Shown here piece by piece: positions 44,512 to 53,122 of a DNA stretch of 64,000 nucleotides (positions within the stretch are counted from its first letter, which is position 1; the number at the start of each line of letters is the position of its first letter). Source of the stretch: an uncultured Bacteroidales bacterium (GTDB taxonomy: Bacteria; Bacteroidota; Bacteroidia; Bacteroidales; Paludibacteraceae); NCBI GenBank assembly GCA_902799705.1, contig CADCBP010000003.1:62001-126000 (forward strand), in the 5' to 3' direction. The notes beneath the pieces are model-generated. The model was not told where the DNA came from, made no database searches, and saw only the letters and a program-made list of their open reading frames with translations. A program made the position numbers and the translations under genes.

Positions 44512-47136
44512 TTATGCTTTGTTATCATTCTCTTTGTTCTGCGACTCCTCGTCATCTTCGTCATGATGGTAATAGTAATATGAACGATAAGCCTTATCGT
44601 CTTTCACAAGTTTGCCGTATATCTTACCATATAACTTACCATAACGGCGCGATCTGGAGTTGTCTCCACCGTAGCCGTAGCCATAACCGCCGTAACCACC
44701 ATAGCCAAAGTGACCGTAACCATAGCCGCCATAGCCGCCGTAGCCGTAGCCATAGCCGGAGCCATAGGAGTGACGACCTGCAGTCGGAATATCCGAAAGA
44801 ACCAATTGAATCTTTTCCGGGTTATCCACAACATCCGCTATTTGCTCCAAAGTCTGCTTGCAGAAGGATTTATTAGTCTGCATACAACGGATGACATATA
44901 GACAAAGGTCGCTATACTCAATGATTGCATACGCATCGGGCACCAAACCGATAGGCGAGGTATCGATAATGATGAAGTCATATATCTTACGCGCTTCTTC
45001 AATGGTCTTTGCCAACTTGTCTGAGTGCACTAATTCCCCCGGATTGGGCGGTATGGTACCGGCACGAACGAAATCGAAACCGAACGGTGTATTACGCACA
45101 TAGATATCTTCCAGTTTCGCATCTCCGATCAGATAGTTCGAAGCACCGGGTCCATTCTCCAGACCTAACTTCGTATGAATATTCGGTTTACGAAGGTCGA
45201 GGTCCACGAGTAAGGTCTTTTTTCCTGTCATTGCGTACAGGGCCGCGAGGTTGGTGGAGAGGAAAGTCTTACCATCACCGGACTCGGTAGAGGTAACACA
45301 AATCACCATCTTATCTTTGCGGCGCAGGACAAATTCCATACGTGTTCGGATGGCACGTAACATCTCCGCATAACTGGATCGAGGCGATGCACGTACCAGC
45401 GTCGGGTTCTGACTCTTGGCGTGACGAAGTGTACCAATGAGGCGGAAGTATTTGAGTTTGAGAACATCCTTCGGCGAACGAATCTTGTTATTAAGCAATT
45501 CGCTGAGGATGATAAGAATCATCGGTATAAGGAAGCCTATGATGAGATAGGTGGTAGTGGTTTTCTTCTTTGCTTTCGCATTCATGATAGCCGTAGTACG
45601 CGCCTTGTCCATGATGGAGTTATCCGGAGTGTTGGAAGCCTTCTGAATCTCGGCTTCGGCTCGCTTCTGGAGGAAGAAAGTATAGTAGTTATCGTCGATG
45701 CGGTAGTTACGCTCAATAGCTACCATCTGCAACTCTTTCTGAGGCAACTGCTTGATTGAGCGCTCTACCTCTTGGTAGCGATTTGCCAAATCAGCTTTCT
45801 CTATCTCCAGCGAAGCACGCATAGAGGTTACAACCTCTTCTATAGCTGTCTTTACATTCTCGATATCCTTGGTGTATTTCGCGTAGTACACGTTCTTCTC
45901 AGTCAATTCACCGCGCTGGATACGCAAGTCGTTGAGTTGTTGAACCAATCCTACCAACATGGGTTCATTCACGCCCATAGTCGTCGGTGCGATAACAGCA
46001 TCTTTTTCAATATTATCATGGATATATTTGATAAGATAATCGAAATAGGTCTCACGCAAACGAAGTTCCATGGACTGTTGGTCGTAAGCTGCGATGCGAC
46101 TCATCAACTGGCCAGCATAGGAGTTTACATCCACAAACTTGTTCTCCTGACGGAAATCGGTCATGGCGCCTTCGCTCACCTGCAACGAGGACTGCAGGTT
46201 ATCCAACTGCTCGTTGATAAAGCGGATGGAGTTCTCCGCTACTTCGTTCTTCTGTTCGAGGTTTTGGAGTAAGTATATTTTCGCCAACTTGTCAATGAAT
46301 TCGCAATCTCGTTGCGGCGTCTCGCTTACGAGGGAGAGCGCCAGCACAGTTGATCCTTCAGTAACAAATGACAATTGCAGACGACTCATAAACTCGTCCA
46401 CCAACGACTCATGACTGCGGAAACGGAAATAGATTTTTCCGCTATTCGTCATCAGTTCCGTCGGGAAGATCGTTCCGTCAAAATACGGGCAGTGAATCGG
46501 CTCTCCGTAATGAGCATCCATCTCCAAATAAAAATTCTCGTTGGTGGAAGAAAGATGCATCGTACCGTCGTGGTTGAAGTTCACTTGATAAAGGATTTCA
46601 TACGCACGCGGGTCCAGACGGGTAGCCTCCACGATGATTGGTGTCTGGCGATAGAGTTGACGGGTCTTGAAGCGTCCTTGCGTGATATATTCCACATTCA
46701 GGAACGGCAGCGAGTCCACTACTCTACTCATCAGGTCATACGAACCGAGCATAATCATTTGGTTGTTCACGTTCTTGTATCCCGCGTCCACGCCGAAACC
46801 GCTCATCAGAGCTGAAGCCGAACCTCCGTAGGTTCCGCTCTCTTTGATGACGATGGTGCCCTGCGAATAATACGTTGGTATCCAACGCCGGTTCTTGAGC
46901 ATCGATAAACCTAATGCAATCACAAGTGCAATCACAAACAGATACCAATAATGCAGGAATGTGAACAACCACTCCAACGGATTAAAATTCAAACCATTGT
47001 CATCATCATCATTCTGTTGGGGATCTTGTTGATAATACTGCTGATTACCGCCTTGATAATAATAGGCGTTGTTGCCTCCCGGGTTATAGTATCGGTTGTT
47101 ACCGCCCGGTGTGTAATATTGACTGTTTTTATCCAT
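44512..47136 (-). CDS. Wzc-like polysaccharide co-polymerase and tyrosine autokinase
   Basis: 874 residues. The N-terminus is Tyr/Asn/Gly-rich (QYYTPGGNNRYYNPGG...). Two membrane segments flank a periplasmic Wzz domain with coiled coils (about 260-470). The cytoplasmic BY-kinase has Walker A SGDGKTF near 617 and Walker A' LLVDLDLRKPN. It ends in a Gly/Tyr-rich stretch near 789-818 (YGSGYGYGYGGYGGYGYG) and a Tyr cluster YRSYYYYHH, the expected autophosphorylation targets. It controls chain length and export of capsule or exopolysaccharide together with the two Wza-like proteins upstream. Confidence 0.95.
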   Translation of the reverse strand: MDKNSQYYTPGGNNRYYNPGGNNAYYYQGGNQQYYQQDPQQNDDDDNGLNFNPLEWLFTFLHYWYLFVIALVIALGLSMLKNRRWIPTYYSQGTIVIKESGTYGGSASALMSGFGVDAGYKNVNNQMIMLGSYDLMSRVVDSLPFLNVEYITQGRFKTRQLYRQTPIIVEATRLDPRAYEILYQVNFNHDGTMHLSSTNENFYLEMDAHYGEPIHCPYFDGTIFPTELMTNSGKIYFRFRSHESLVDEFMSRLQLSFVTEGSTVLALSLVSETPQRDCEFIDKLAKIYLLQNLEQKNEVAENSIRFINEQLDNLQSSLQVSEGAMTDFRQENKFVDVNSYAGQLMSRIAAYDQQSMELRLRETYFDYLIKYIHDNIEKDAVIAPTTMGVNEPMLVGLVQQLNDLRIQRGELTEKNVYYAKYTKDIENVKTAIEEVVTSMRASLEIEKADLANRYQEVERSIKQLPQKELQMVAIERNYRIDDNYYTFFLQKRAEAEIQKASNTPDNSIMDKARTTAIMNAKAKKKTTTTYLIIGFLIPMILIILSELLNNKIRSPKDVLKLKYFRLIGTLRHAKSQNPTLVRASPRSSYAEMLRAIRTRMEFVLRRKDKMVICVTSTESGDGKTFLSTNLAALYAMTGKKTLLVDLDLRKPNIHTKLGLENGPGASNYLIGDAKLEDIYVRNTPFGFDFVRAGTIPPNPGELVHSDKLAKTIEEARKIYDFIIIDTSPIGLVPDAYAIIEYSDLCLYVIRCMQTNKSFCKQTLEQIADVVDNPEKIQLVLSDIPTAGRHSYGSGYGYGYGGYGGYGYGHFGYGGYGGYGYGYGGDNSRSRRYGKLYGKIYGKLVKDDKAYRSYYYYHHDEDDEESQNKENDNKA

Positions 47137-47141
47137 AGTCT

Positions 47142-47915
47142 TTATCTGTACAATAATGCCACATAGTTGAGTACCGTTGTCAACAGAGCCACGCTGCTTG
47201 TGATAAGGCCCAAGAAGCCTGTATAAGTCGGTACTTTATAGAAACTGTCTTTCGTTCGCGCCACATAGATGACGTCATTCGGATAGACGTAGTAATATTT
47301 CGAATCAATGATAGAGTTCGTGCGCATATCAAATTCAAGCACCTCGGGATCTTCGCCATTATCGCGCGGACGGATGATACGGATGTGACGGCGATCACCA
47401 CTGTTCATTACATCACCCGTCATCGCGAGCGCTTGGAAGATATTCATCTTCTCTTTGTAAATAAAGTAGCGACCTGCCTTGGCGTCACCCACTACAGAGA
47501 AATACTTGTTATACAACGCCACCTTGACGTCCGCGTCCGGAATGATCTCACGGATAGCTACGCGGATGGTATCCTGTGCTTCCTGTTCCGTAAGACCTAC
47601 TACTTTTATCGGCTTGAGAAACGGCAGTTCGATAGTGCCGTCCTCATAGACGCGGTATGAATTGGCATATTGGGAAGCGCTGACACCTCCGTTACCTGCC
47701 GCCATCATCTTCGAGATCGTCTCATCCAAGGTTACTATACGATAGATGATTTCATCATTGACGCGTATTCGGTAGGGTTGGTAAGGAACGGAGTCATATA
47801 CCGGCAACTTGTTCGCTTTAGTCGGTTCTTGCAAATAGCCGATTTGTCGATGACTGTAACAACTCGATAACAACACGGCTACGAGGCCGAAAAGAACTAT
47901 TCGTATCGTTTTCAT
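47142..47915 (-). CDS. Polysaccharide export lipoprotein, Wza-like (second copy)
   Basis: 257 residues. Lipoprotein signal (VAVLLSSC). Poly_export and SLBB domains (YRIRVNDEIIYRIVTLDETI, IELPFLKPIKVVGLTEQEAQ) and a C-terminal hydrophobic segment (TGFLGLITSSVALLTTVLNY). It would form the outer-membrane export channel. Overlaps the upstream paralogue by 4 bases (ATGA) and precedes the kinase by 5 bases. Confidence 0.93.
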   Translation of the reverse strand: MKTIRIVLFGLVAVLLSSCYSHRQIGYLQEPTKANKLPVYDSVPYQPYRIRVNDEIIYRIVTLDETISKMMAAGNGGVSASQYANSYRVYEDGTIELPFLKPIKVVGLTEQEAQDTIRVAIREIIPDADVKVALYNKYFSVVGDAKAGRYFIYKEKMNIFQALAMTGDVMNSGDRRHIRIIRPRDNGEDPEVLEFDMRTNSIIDSKYYYVYPNDVIYVARTKDSFYKVPTYTGFLGLITSSVALLTTVLNYVALLYR

Positions 47916-48772
47916 TTGCCACCTCCGTTTCCGTAATATTTATGCACGTGATTAATACCCGTCTGTACAATCGAATAGATGAAGACGCCAAACGAAATCG
48001 TAGTGGCTGTCACACCCAACACCGTGGAGGCGGAGTTGATACCGAAACTGTAGCCCGGAATTTGACGGATATAGATAATATCATTCGGCTCTATATAATA
48101 GAACTCGGAATTCACTATGTCTTTGGAGCGGGCATCGAAGGTTTTGATGGTCGTTACGCCTTCTTTCTCGCGAATCAGTTTAATCTCCTTACGGCTGTTG
48201 AACTCTCTAAGGTCACCGACTTGCGCGAGGGCTTCGAAGATGGTCATCTTCTCTTTGGTAATCATATACCGGCCGCTTTGCGCCCCGATGACAGAAAAGG
48301 AGCGGTTCACGATATTCACTTCCACCGACACAGTAGCGAAACCCGGTATCTCCTCAAGCAGTGTACTCAGTTCCGCTTCCAGTTTGCGCTTCACTTCGCG
48401 GGTGGTCAAACCACGTACCGGTATCTTACCGATTGTCGGGAAGTCTATTGTTCCGTCATCCATAACCAGATAGGTGTACAAGTCATACGAACCATACGAA
48501 TTGCCCCCATTCATCAACATCTGTTGACGCATCTGGCTACCGGAACCTCCGGCATTATACATTTTCGAGACATTCTCGTCAAGCGAATAGACGTACACGT
48601 ACAACCGGTCGCCGATTCGCAATTCATAATCCTCGAAACTAAGTGTATCCGCGTAACTCGGGATATACTTGTCCGGTTCCTGCATATAGTTCACCTTACG
48701 CGCCGTCACACAGGACGAGAGAGCAAAGCCCGCTATCACAAGAAGGAATGCAAATTTTAGTTTTTTATCCAT
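47912..48772 (-). CDS. Polysaccharide export lipoprotein, Wza-like (first copy)
   Basis: 286 residues. Lipoprotein signal (GFALSSC), then YELRIGDRLYVYVYSLDENV and IDFPTIGKIPVRGLTTREVK, with C-terminal hydrophobic segment. Clearly paralogous to the next gene; the two probably form one hetero-oligomeric channel or act on two glycans. The start overlaps the deacetylase end by 16 bases. Confidence 0.93.
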   Translation of the reverse strand: MDKKLKFAFLLVIAGFALSSCVTARKVNYMQEPDKYIPSYADTLSFEDYELRIGDRLYVYVYSLDENVSKMYNAGGSGSQMRQQMLMNGGNSYGSYDLYTYLVMDDGTIDFPTIGKIPVRGLTTREVKRKLEAELSTLLEEIPGFATVSVEVNIVNRSFSVIGAQSGRYMITKEKMTIFEALAQVGDLREFNSRKEIKLIREKEGVTTIKTFDARSKDIVNSEFYYIEPNDIIYIRQIPGYSFGINSASTVLGVTATTISFGVFIYSIVQTGINHVHKYYGNGGGK

Positions 48773-49536
48773 AGTTTCTTAATCCAATTCTTTGTTGTTT
48801 GGAGTACCAACTCCCGAAGCCATGCGGCTTTATGGTTTGTCCATCGTTGCGGATGGGTTGTAATCATCACATGTTTCGGCAATCGGTCCGACTGGATGGC
48901 TTGAAGTAGTTGAGGTGTTGTATGCCATGTAAGGCCTTTAGCCGTCCATTGTTCTTGCATGCCGGGTATTTTGTCACGCACGTTCACTTGATAGCCATCC
49001 CAGCAACGCCCCGTGTCTGTAAGGTAGAACACATCCTCAAAATCTGTGTCCATATATGGTTCACCGATAATTCCTACTGTCTTATAGTCATATTTCTTCC
49101 ACAAGTCTCTTCCATCCCATTTACTCATCGGAGCACCGTGCATACAAATCGTTTCTACCGCGTAGTACTGCCGGAAATACGCCAGCCAAGTTTGGAAATG
49201 GCTCCATGCCTCGTCTGTTTTGCCATTACAGAGACTCATGTCTTCGTAATGATAACCTATCTCGTGTCCCAAGGCGGTTATTGCACGGATAATCTCCGGC
49301 CGGTTGCTTTCCTTGACACAACGGAAATAATAAGTTGCCTTGGCACCAAGAGCATGCTCTATCTGTGCGGTTTTCAAACTGTTCTCAGGCTGCGCATCTA
49401 CGTCATGTCGCAGGATGACAAACTTCCCGTTCTCCGCTTTCCCTTTCAAATAATCAGCATAGCCGATTAACTGGTATCCCTTCCGCTGAAGGTTTTCCAA
49501 TAGATCTCTATATGTATCGAGCGTAAAGTCCCGCAT
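48757..49536 (-). CDS. Polysaccharide deacetylase-like (NodB fold) protein
   Basis: 259 residues. ILRHDVDAQPEN holds the metal-binding Asp pair region, and GHEIGYHYEDM has the second His motif. The C-terminal VMITTHPQRWT matches WbmS-like deacetylases of glycan loci. It probably trims an N- or O-acetyl group on the capsule glycan. The start overlaps the fcl stop by one base (TGATG). Confidence 0.9.
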   Translation of the reverse strand: MRDFTLDTYRDLLENLQRKGYQLIGYADYLKGKAENGKFVILRHDVDAQPENSLKTAQIEHALGAKATYYFRCVKESNRPEIIRAITALGHEIGYHYEDMSLCNGKTDEAWSHFQTWLAYFRQYYAVETICMHGAPMSKWDGRDLWKKYDYKTVGIIGEPYMDTDFEDVFYLTDTGRCWDGYQVNVRDKIPGMQEQWTAKGLTWHTTPQLLQAIQSDRLPKHVMITTHPQRWTNHKAAWLRELVLQTTKNWIKKLWIKN

Positions 49537-50477
49537 CAGCGTTCTGCCCGCATCGGATTCTCCAAAAAGTCTTTATAAGCGAGACGTATTCCGTCTTCCA
49601 GTTCGGTCTTGTAGGTCCAGCCGAGTTTGGTTGCTTTGCTAACATCCAATAATTTGCGAGGCGTACCATCCGGACGGGTACTATCCCACTCGATTTCTCC
49701 TTCGTAACCGATTACTTTTGCTACCAACTCCGTTAACGCTTTTATCGTCAACTCTTTGCCTGTTCCGGCATTGACGGTCTCGTTGCCCGAGTAATTATTC
49801 ATAAGGAACACGCAAAGGTTCGCCAAATCATCTACGTACAGGAACTCTCTCAGCGGAGCACCCGTTCCCCAACATGTCACAGACTTTGCGCCGCTCACTT
49901 TCGCTTCATGGAAACGGCGGATGAGCGCCGGTAACACATGGCTGTGCTCCGGATGGTAGTTATCGTTCGGGCCATAAAGGTTCGTCGGCATGACAGAGAT
50001 ATAATCCGTTCCGTACTGACGGTTCAAAAACTCGCAGTATTTGAGTCCGCTGATCTTTGCCAGCGCGTACGCCTCGTTGGTTTTCTCCAACTCGCCGGTT
50101 AACAAACAACTCTCCGTCATTGGTTGTGGCGCCATGCGCGGATAAATACAACTGCTGCCCAAGAACTCTAATTTCTTAACGCCGTTCTTCCATGCCGCAT
50201 GGATCACATTCATCTCCAAAATCATGTTATCATACATGAAATCCGCCAGTGCATTCTGGTTGGCTACAATACCGCCCACTTTAGCTGCAGCAAGGAACAC
50301 ATACTCCGGCTTCTCTTCCTCAAAGAACTTCTCCACTGCCTCTTGGCGGCACAGATCCAACTCTTTATGTGTCCGGGTAATGATGTTCGTATATCCTTGG
50401 CGCTGTAACTCCCGCACAATCGCAGAACCCACCATTCCACGATGCCCCGCTACATATATTTTTGAATTTTTCTCCAT
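49536..50477 (-). CDS. fcl: GDP-L-fucose synthase
   Basis: 313 residues, full length. NAD(P)-binding [14 protein letters not shown], the catalytic SSCIYP and [14 protein letters not shown] (Tyr-x-x-x-Lys). It performs the epimerase and reductase steps from GDP-4-keto-6-deoxymannose to GDP-L-fucose. With gmd 76 bases upstream this gives a complete GDP-fucose route, so the glycan of this locus should contain fucose. The spacer to gmd holds 11-mer repeats. Confidence 0.96.
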   Translation of the reverse strand: MEKNSKIYVAGHRGMVGSAIVRELQRQGYTNIITRTHKELDLCRQEAVEKFFEEEKPEYVFLAAAKVGGIVANQNALADFMYDNMILEMNVIHAAWKNGVKKLEFLGSSCIYPRMAPQPMTESCLLTGELEKTNEAYALAKISGLKYCEFLNRQYGTDYISVMPTNLYGPNDNYHPEHSHVLPALIRRFHEAKVSGAKSVTCWGTGAPLREFLYVDDLANLCVFLMNNYSGNETVNAGTGKELTIKALTELVAKVIGYEGEIEWDSTRPDGTPRKLLDVSKATKLGWTYKTELEDGIRLAYKDFLENPMRAER

Positions 50478-50494
50478 AAAAGCGTATCAGGTTT

Positions 50495-50549
50495 GATGCT
50501 TATTAAATGCTTATTAAATGCTTATTAAATGCTGGTTTTATGCTGTACA
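50495..50549. repeat. Five tandem 11-mers, AATGCTTATTA type, between fcl and gmd
   Basis: GATGCTTATTA, AATGCTTATTA (twice), AATGCTGGTTT, TATGCTGTACA. Inside an operon, unlike the other 11-mer arrays. Confidence 0.88.
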
Positions 50550-50553
50550 CTTT

Positions 50554-51657
50554 TTATTTTACTATACCTTTCTCGAGGTACTCAGCAGCATTGAAGTGTT
50601 CACGTGTCACTTTCTGCATGTCGTGTCTTACCATCAGTTCGACGAGTTGTTCAAAACTGGTCTTCTGCGGGTTCCAGCCTAGCTCTTTTCTGGCCTTGGC
50701 GGGATCACCGAGCAAGTTTACCACATCCGTCGGGCGATAGAAATCCGGGCTAACAGCCACAACGACATCGCCCTTTGTACATCGTACTTTGTCACTTTGT
50801 ACCTTTTCCACTATTCCCTTCTCGTCCACGCCTTTTCCTTCCCAACGCAGTTCTATTCCGGCATGGTGGAAAGCAAGGGTGGCAAACTCGCGCACGGTGT
50901 GTTGTATGCCCGTAGCAATGACGAAGTCCTCAGGCGTCTCATGCTGAAGAATGAGCCACATACACTCCACATAATCCTTGGCATAACCCCAATCACGCAG
51001 CGAATCGAGGTTGCCCAGATACAGGCACTCCTGTAAGCCTTGTGCAATACGTGCCGCGGCCAGCGTGATCTTACGGGTTACAAAGGTCTCGCCGCGGCGC
51101 TCGGACTCATGGTTAAACAGAATTCCCGAACAGCAGAACATGTCGTACGCCTCACGGTATTCCTTGATAATCCAGTAGCCATAAAGCTTGGCTACGGCGT
51201 AAGGGCTATAGGGGTGGAAAGGAGTGTTCTCATTCTGCGGCACTTCCTCTACTTTTCCGTACAACTCGGACGTTGAGGCCTGATAAATGCGGCAGTTTTT
51301 TTCCAAATGGTTCGTGCGCACCGCCTCCAACACGCGCAATACGCCAACGGCGTCCACGTCCGCGGTAAACTCCGGTGCATCGAACGAAACCTGTACGTGA
51401 CTCTGCGCTGCAAGATTATAAATCTCATCCGGCTGCACTTTGCCTACCAGTTTCACTAATGACATCGAGTCACTCATATCCGCGTAATGCAAGTGGAAAT
51501 GCGGTGTTCCCTCCAGATGAGCAATACGCTCACGGAAGTCCACAGAACTACGACGGATAATGCCGTGTACCTCGTATCCTTTTTCCAACAAAAACTCCGA
51601 AAGATAACTTCCGTCCTGTCCTGTTACACCTGTAATTAATGCTGTCTTTTGCTTCAT
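50554..51657 (-). CDS. gmd: GDP-mannose 4,6-dehydratase
   Basis: 367 residues. NADP-binding [15 protein letters not shown], active-site SELYGKVEE and [10 protein letters not shown] (Tyr-x-x-x-Lys), and VECMWLILQ. It makes GDP-4-keto-6-deoxy-D-mannose, the substrate of Fcl. First gene of the capsule operon; promoter at 51720-51750. An in-frame heptamer repeat (50773-50807) codes [14 protein letters not shown], in a region that is shorter in other Gmd proteins as I recall them. Confidence 0.97.
   Translation of the reverse strand: MKQKTALITGVTGQDGSYLSEFLLEKGYEVHGIIRRSSVDFRERIAHLEGTPHFHLHYADMSDSMSLVKLVGKVQPDEIYNLAAQSHVQVSFDAPEFTADVDAVGVLRVLEAVRTNHLEKNCRIYQASTSELYGKVEEVPQNENTPFHPYSPYAVAKLYGYWIIKEYREAYDMFCCSGILFNHESERRGETFVTRKITLAAARIAQGLQECLYLGNLDSLRDWGYAKDYVECMWLILQHETPEDFVIATGIQHTVREFATLAFHHAGIELRWEGKGVDEKGIVEKVQSDKVRCTKGDVVVAVSPDFYRPTDVVNLLGDPAKARKELGWNPQKTSFEQLVELMVRHDMQKVTREHFNAAEYLEKGIVK
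50773..50807. repeat. Heptamer repeat CTTTGTA/ACTTTGT inside gmd, in frame
   Basis: CTTTGTA, CATCGTA, CTTTGTC, ACTTTGT, ACCTTTT: period 7. Confidence 0.8.
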
Positions 51658-51719
51658 ATGCGTTTACCTTTATTCAGAATGGCTAACCGGGTGTCGAGTC
51701 TCTCGACCAAATTAGCGTG

Positions 51720-51750
51720 CAAAAGTACAAAAATTTATTGATTTATACAA
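51720..51750 (-). promoter_or_regulatory. Promoter of the capsule operon
   Basis: Minus strand: TACTTTTG at 51727-51720 and TTG beginning at 51750, spacing 23. Leader about 59 nt. Confidence 0.85.
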
Positions 51751-51809
51751 ATAAAATTATCATAATTTTATGTAACCACCTATTATTTTGTATTTTTTTG
51801 TTATTTTTC

Positions 51810-51840
51810 TTGTGCATGTAAGATAGTTTTTGTATCTTTG
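51810..51840 (+). promoter_or_regulatory. Promoter of the OmpW-like gene
   Basis: TTG at 51810 (TTGTGCATG) and TATCTTTG at 51833-51840, spacing 23. A 53-nt A-rich leader follows, typical of well expressed outer-membrane genes in the phylum. Confidence 0.88.
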
Positions 51841-51896
51841 CCGCAAATTTGGTTTTAACAACAAACAAAAAAACAATTAACTAAAAAGTTTTTCTT

Positions 51897-52424
51897 ATGA
51901 AAAAGATATTTACTCTTTTTGCGGCCGTTATGATGGCTGTTACTGTAAGTGCTCAGCACGAAATTGGTGGTATCGTCGGTGGTCTGAACGGTCTTAGCTA
52001 CAAGTACTGGTTCAGTGACAATCTGGCTATACAGGCTGACCTCGCTGTAGGTTTGACGCAAGCTGCTTCCGGTCAGAACATTCCGGGTTATGGCTATCAG
52101 AACTCTGACTTCCCGATGTTTGATTTCACCATCAACCCGAACTTACTTTATCACATTGGTTTGCCTGCAAACTTTAAGTTCTTTGTAGGTGGTGGTATCA
52201 ACTTTGGTATGATGAGTGACCTGCGCATTGTCAGTTACGGCACTAACGTACTATCCGGTAAATTCGGCATCAATACAGACCTCGGTTTCTCCTATGACAT
52301 TCAGGCAGTACCGCTGGTTCTCGCATTTGACTTCCGTCCGGGTTACGGAATGCAGTTTACTGACCAATACGGTGGCAGTTTCTTTGATTGGAAGTTGGCT
52401 TTCGCAGTTCGTTATCGCCTTTAA
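51897..52424 (+). CDS. Small outer-membrane beta-barrel protein
   Basis: 175 residues. Signal peptide MKKIFTLFAAVMMAVTVSAQ, then eight alternating strands (LSYKYWFSDNLAIQADLAVG, NLLYHIGLPANFKFFVGGGI, VPLVLAFDFRPGYGMQFT) ending in RYRL. OmpW/OmpA-barrel size. Function unknown. It has its own promoter and is followed 56 bases later by queH. Confidence 0.88.
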   Translation: MKKIFTLFAAVMMAVTVSAQHEIGGIVGGLNGLSYKYWFSDNLAIQADLAVGLTQAASGQNIPGYGYQNSDFPMFDFTINPNLLYHIGLPANFKFFVGGGINFGMMSDLRIVSYGTNVLSGKFGINTDLGFSYDIQAVPLVLAFDFRPGYGMQFTDQYGGSFFDWKLAFAVRYRL

Positions 52425-52469
52425 CATAGAGCCTTACGAGTATATCAAGTTCAATTATTATTCCTGAAG

Positions 52470-52506
52470 GGTGCACAACAGTGCTGTTACATGCCTGTTG
52501 TGCACC
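52470..52506 (+). promoter_or_regulatory. 12-bp hairpin around the queH start codon
   Basis: GGTGCACAACAG (52470-52481) pairs perfectly with CTGTTGTGCACC (52495-52506); loop of 13 nt. The GTG start (52481-52483) lies at the stem-loop edge, and the 3' arm codes the CCAPC cluster-binding motif. It could limit translation of queH. Confidence 0.65.
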
Positions 52507-53122
52507 TTGTTCCAGCGCCATCGTAGAATGGATGCTGGCGCATGATATCACGCCCGTCATCTACTATTTCAATCCGAACATCTACCCTCTCGAGGAATAT
52601 GAGATCCGCAAGAACGAATCCAAACGCCACGCAGAATCATTAGGAATAAAATGGATTGATGATGACGAAAAAATCGCCGGAGACAGCCATCCATGCGGCA
52701 GTTATGATCATGAAGCATGGCTCTCTGCCATACAAGGTTTGGAGCAGGAACCGGAACGAGGCAAACGGTGCGAGGCTTGTTTTTATTATCGCTTGCTGGC
52801 AACTGCGAAGAAGGCGCGAGAGCTCGGCATCCCGTTCTTCGCCACCACTCTCGCCTCCTCAAGATGGAAAAATCTCGAGCAGGTAAATGCTGCTGGACAG
52901 AAAGCCGCAGAGATGGTGAATAACACCCCGCATGGCGGGCTGGGTGGCAATCCTATTGCCTTTTGGGCACAGAACTGGAGAAAAGACGGCCTGCAAGACC
53001 GTCGGAATGCTTTGCTGAAAGAATACGGGTTTTACAACCAGAAGTATTGCGGCTGTGAGTTTAGTCTTCAGGCTTCTCTAAATCGTAACGAAAACCTACA
53101 TACACTTTCCAACCCATTGTAG
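52481..53122 (+). CDS. queH: Epoxyqueuosine reductase QueH
   Basis: 213 residues. LLHACCAPCSS and CEACFYYRL supply the four Cys of the QueH Fe-S/metal site; FFATTLASSRWKN and the C-terminal YNQKYCGCEFSL are family marks. It converts epoxyqueuosine to queuosine in tRNA. GTG start at 52481, inside a 12-bp hairpin; no ATG is available upstream in frame. The C-terminal 20 or so codons (after EFSLQASLN) overlap the TonB-receptor gene on the other strand by 62 bases and may be a late extension. Confidence 0.93.
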   Translation: MLLHACCAPCSSAIVEWMLAHDITPVIYYFNPNIYPLEEYEIRKNESKRHAESLGIKWIDDDEKIAGDSHPCGSYDHEAWLSAIQGLEQEPERGKRCEACFYYRLLATAKKARELGIPFFATTLASSRWKNLEQVNAAGQKAAEMVNNTPHGGLGGNPIAFWAQNWRKDGLQDRRNALLKEYGFYNQKYCGCEFSLQASLNRNENLHTLSNPL

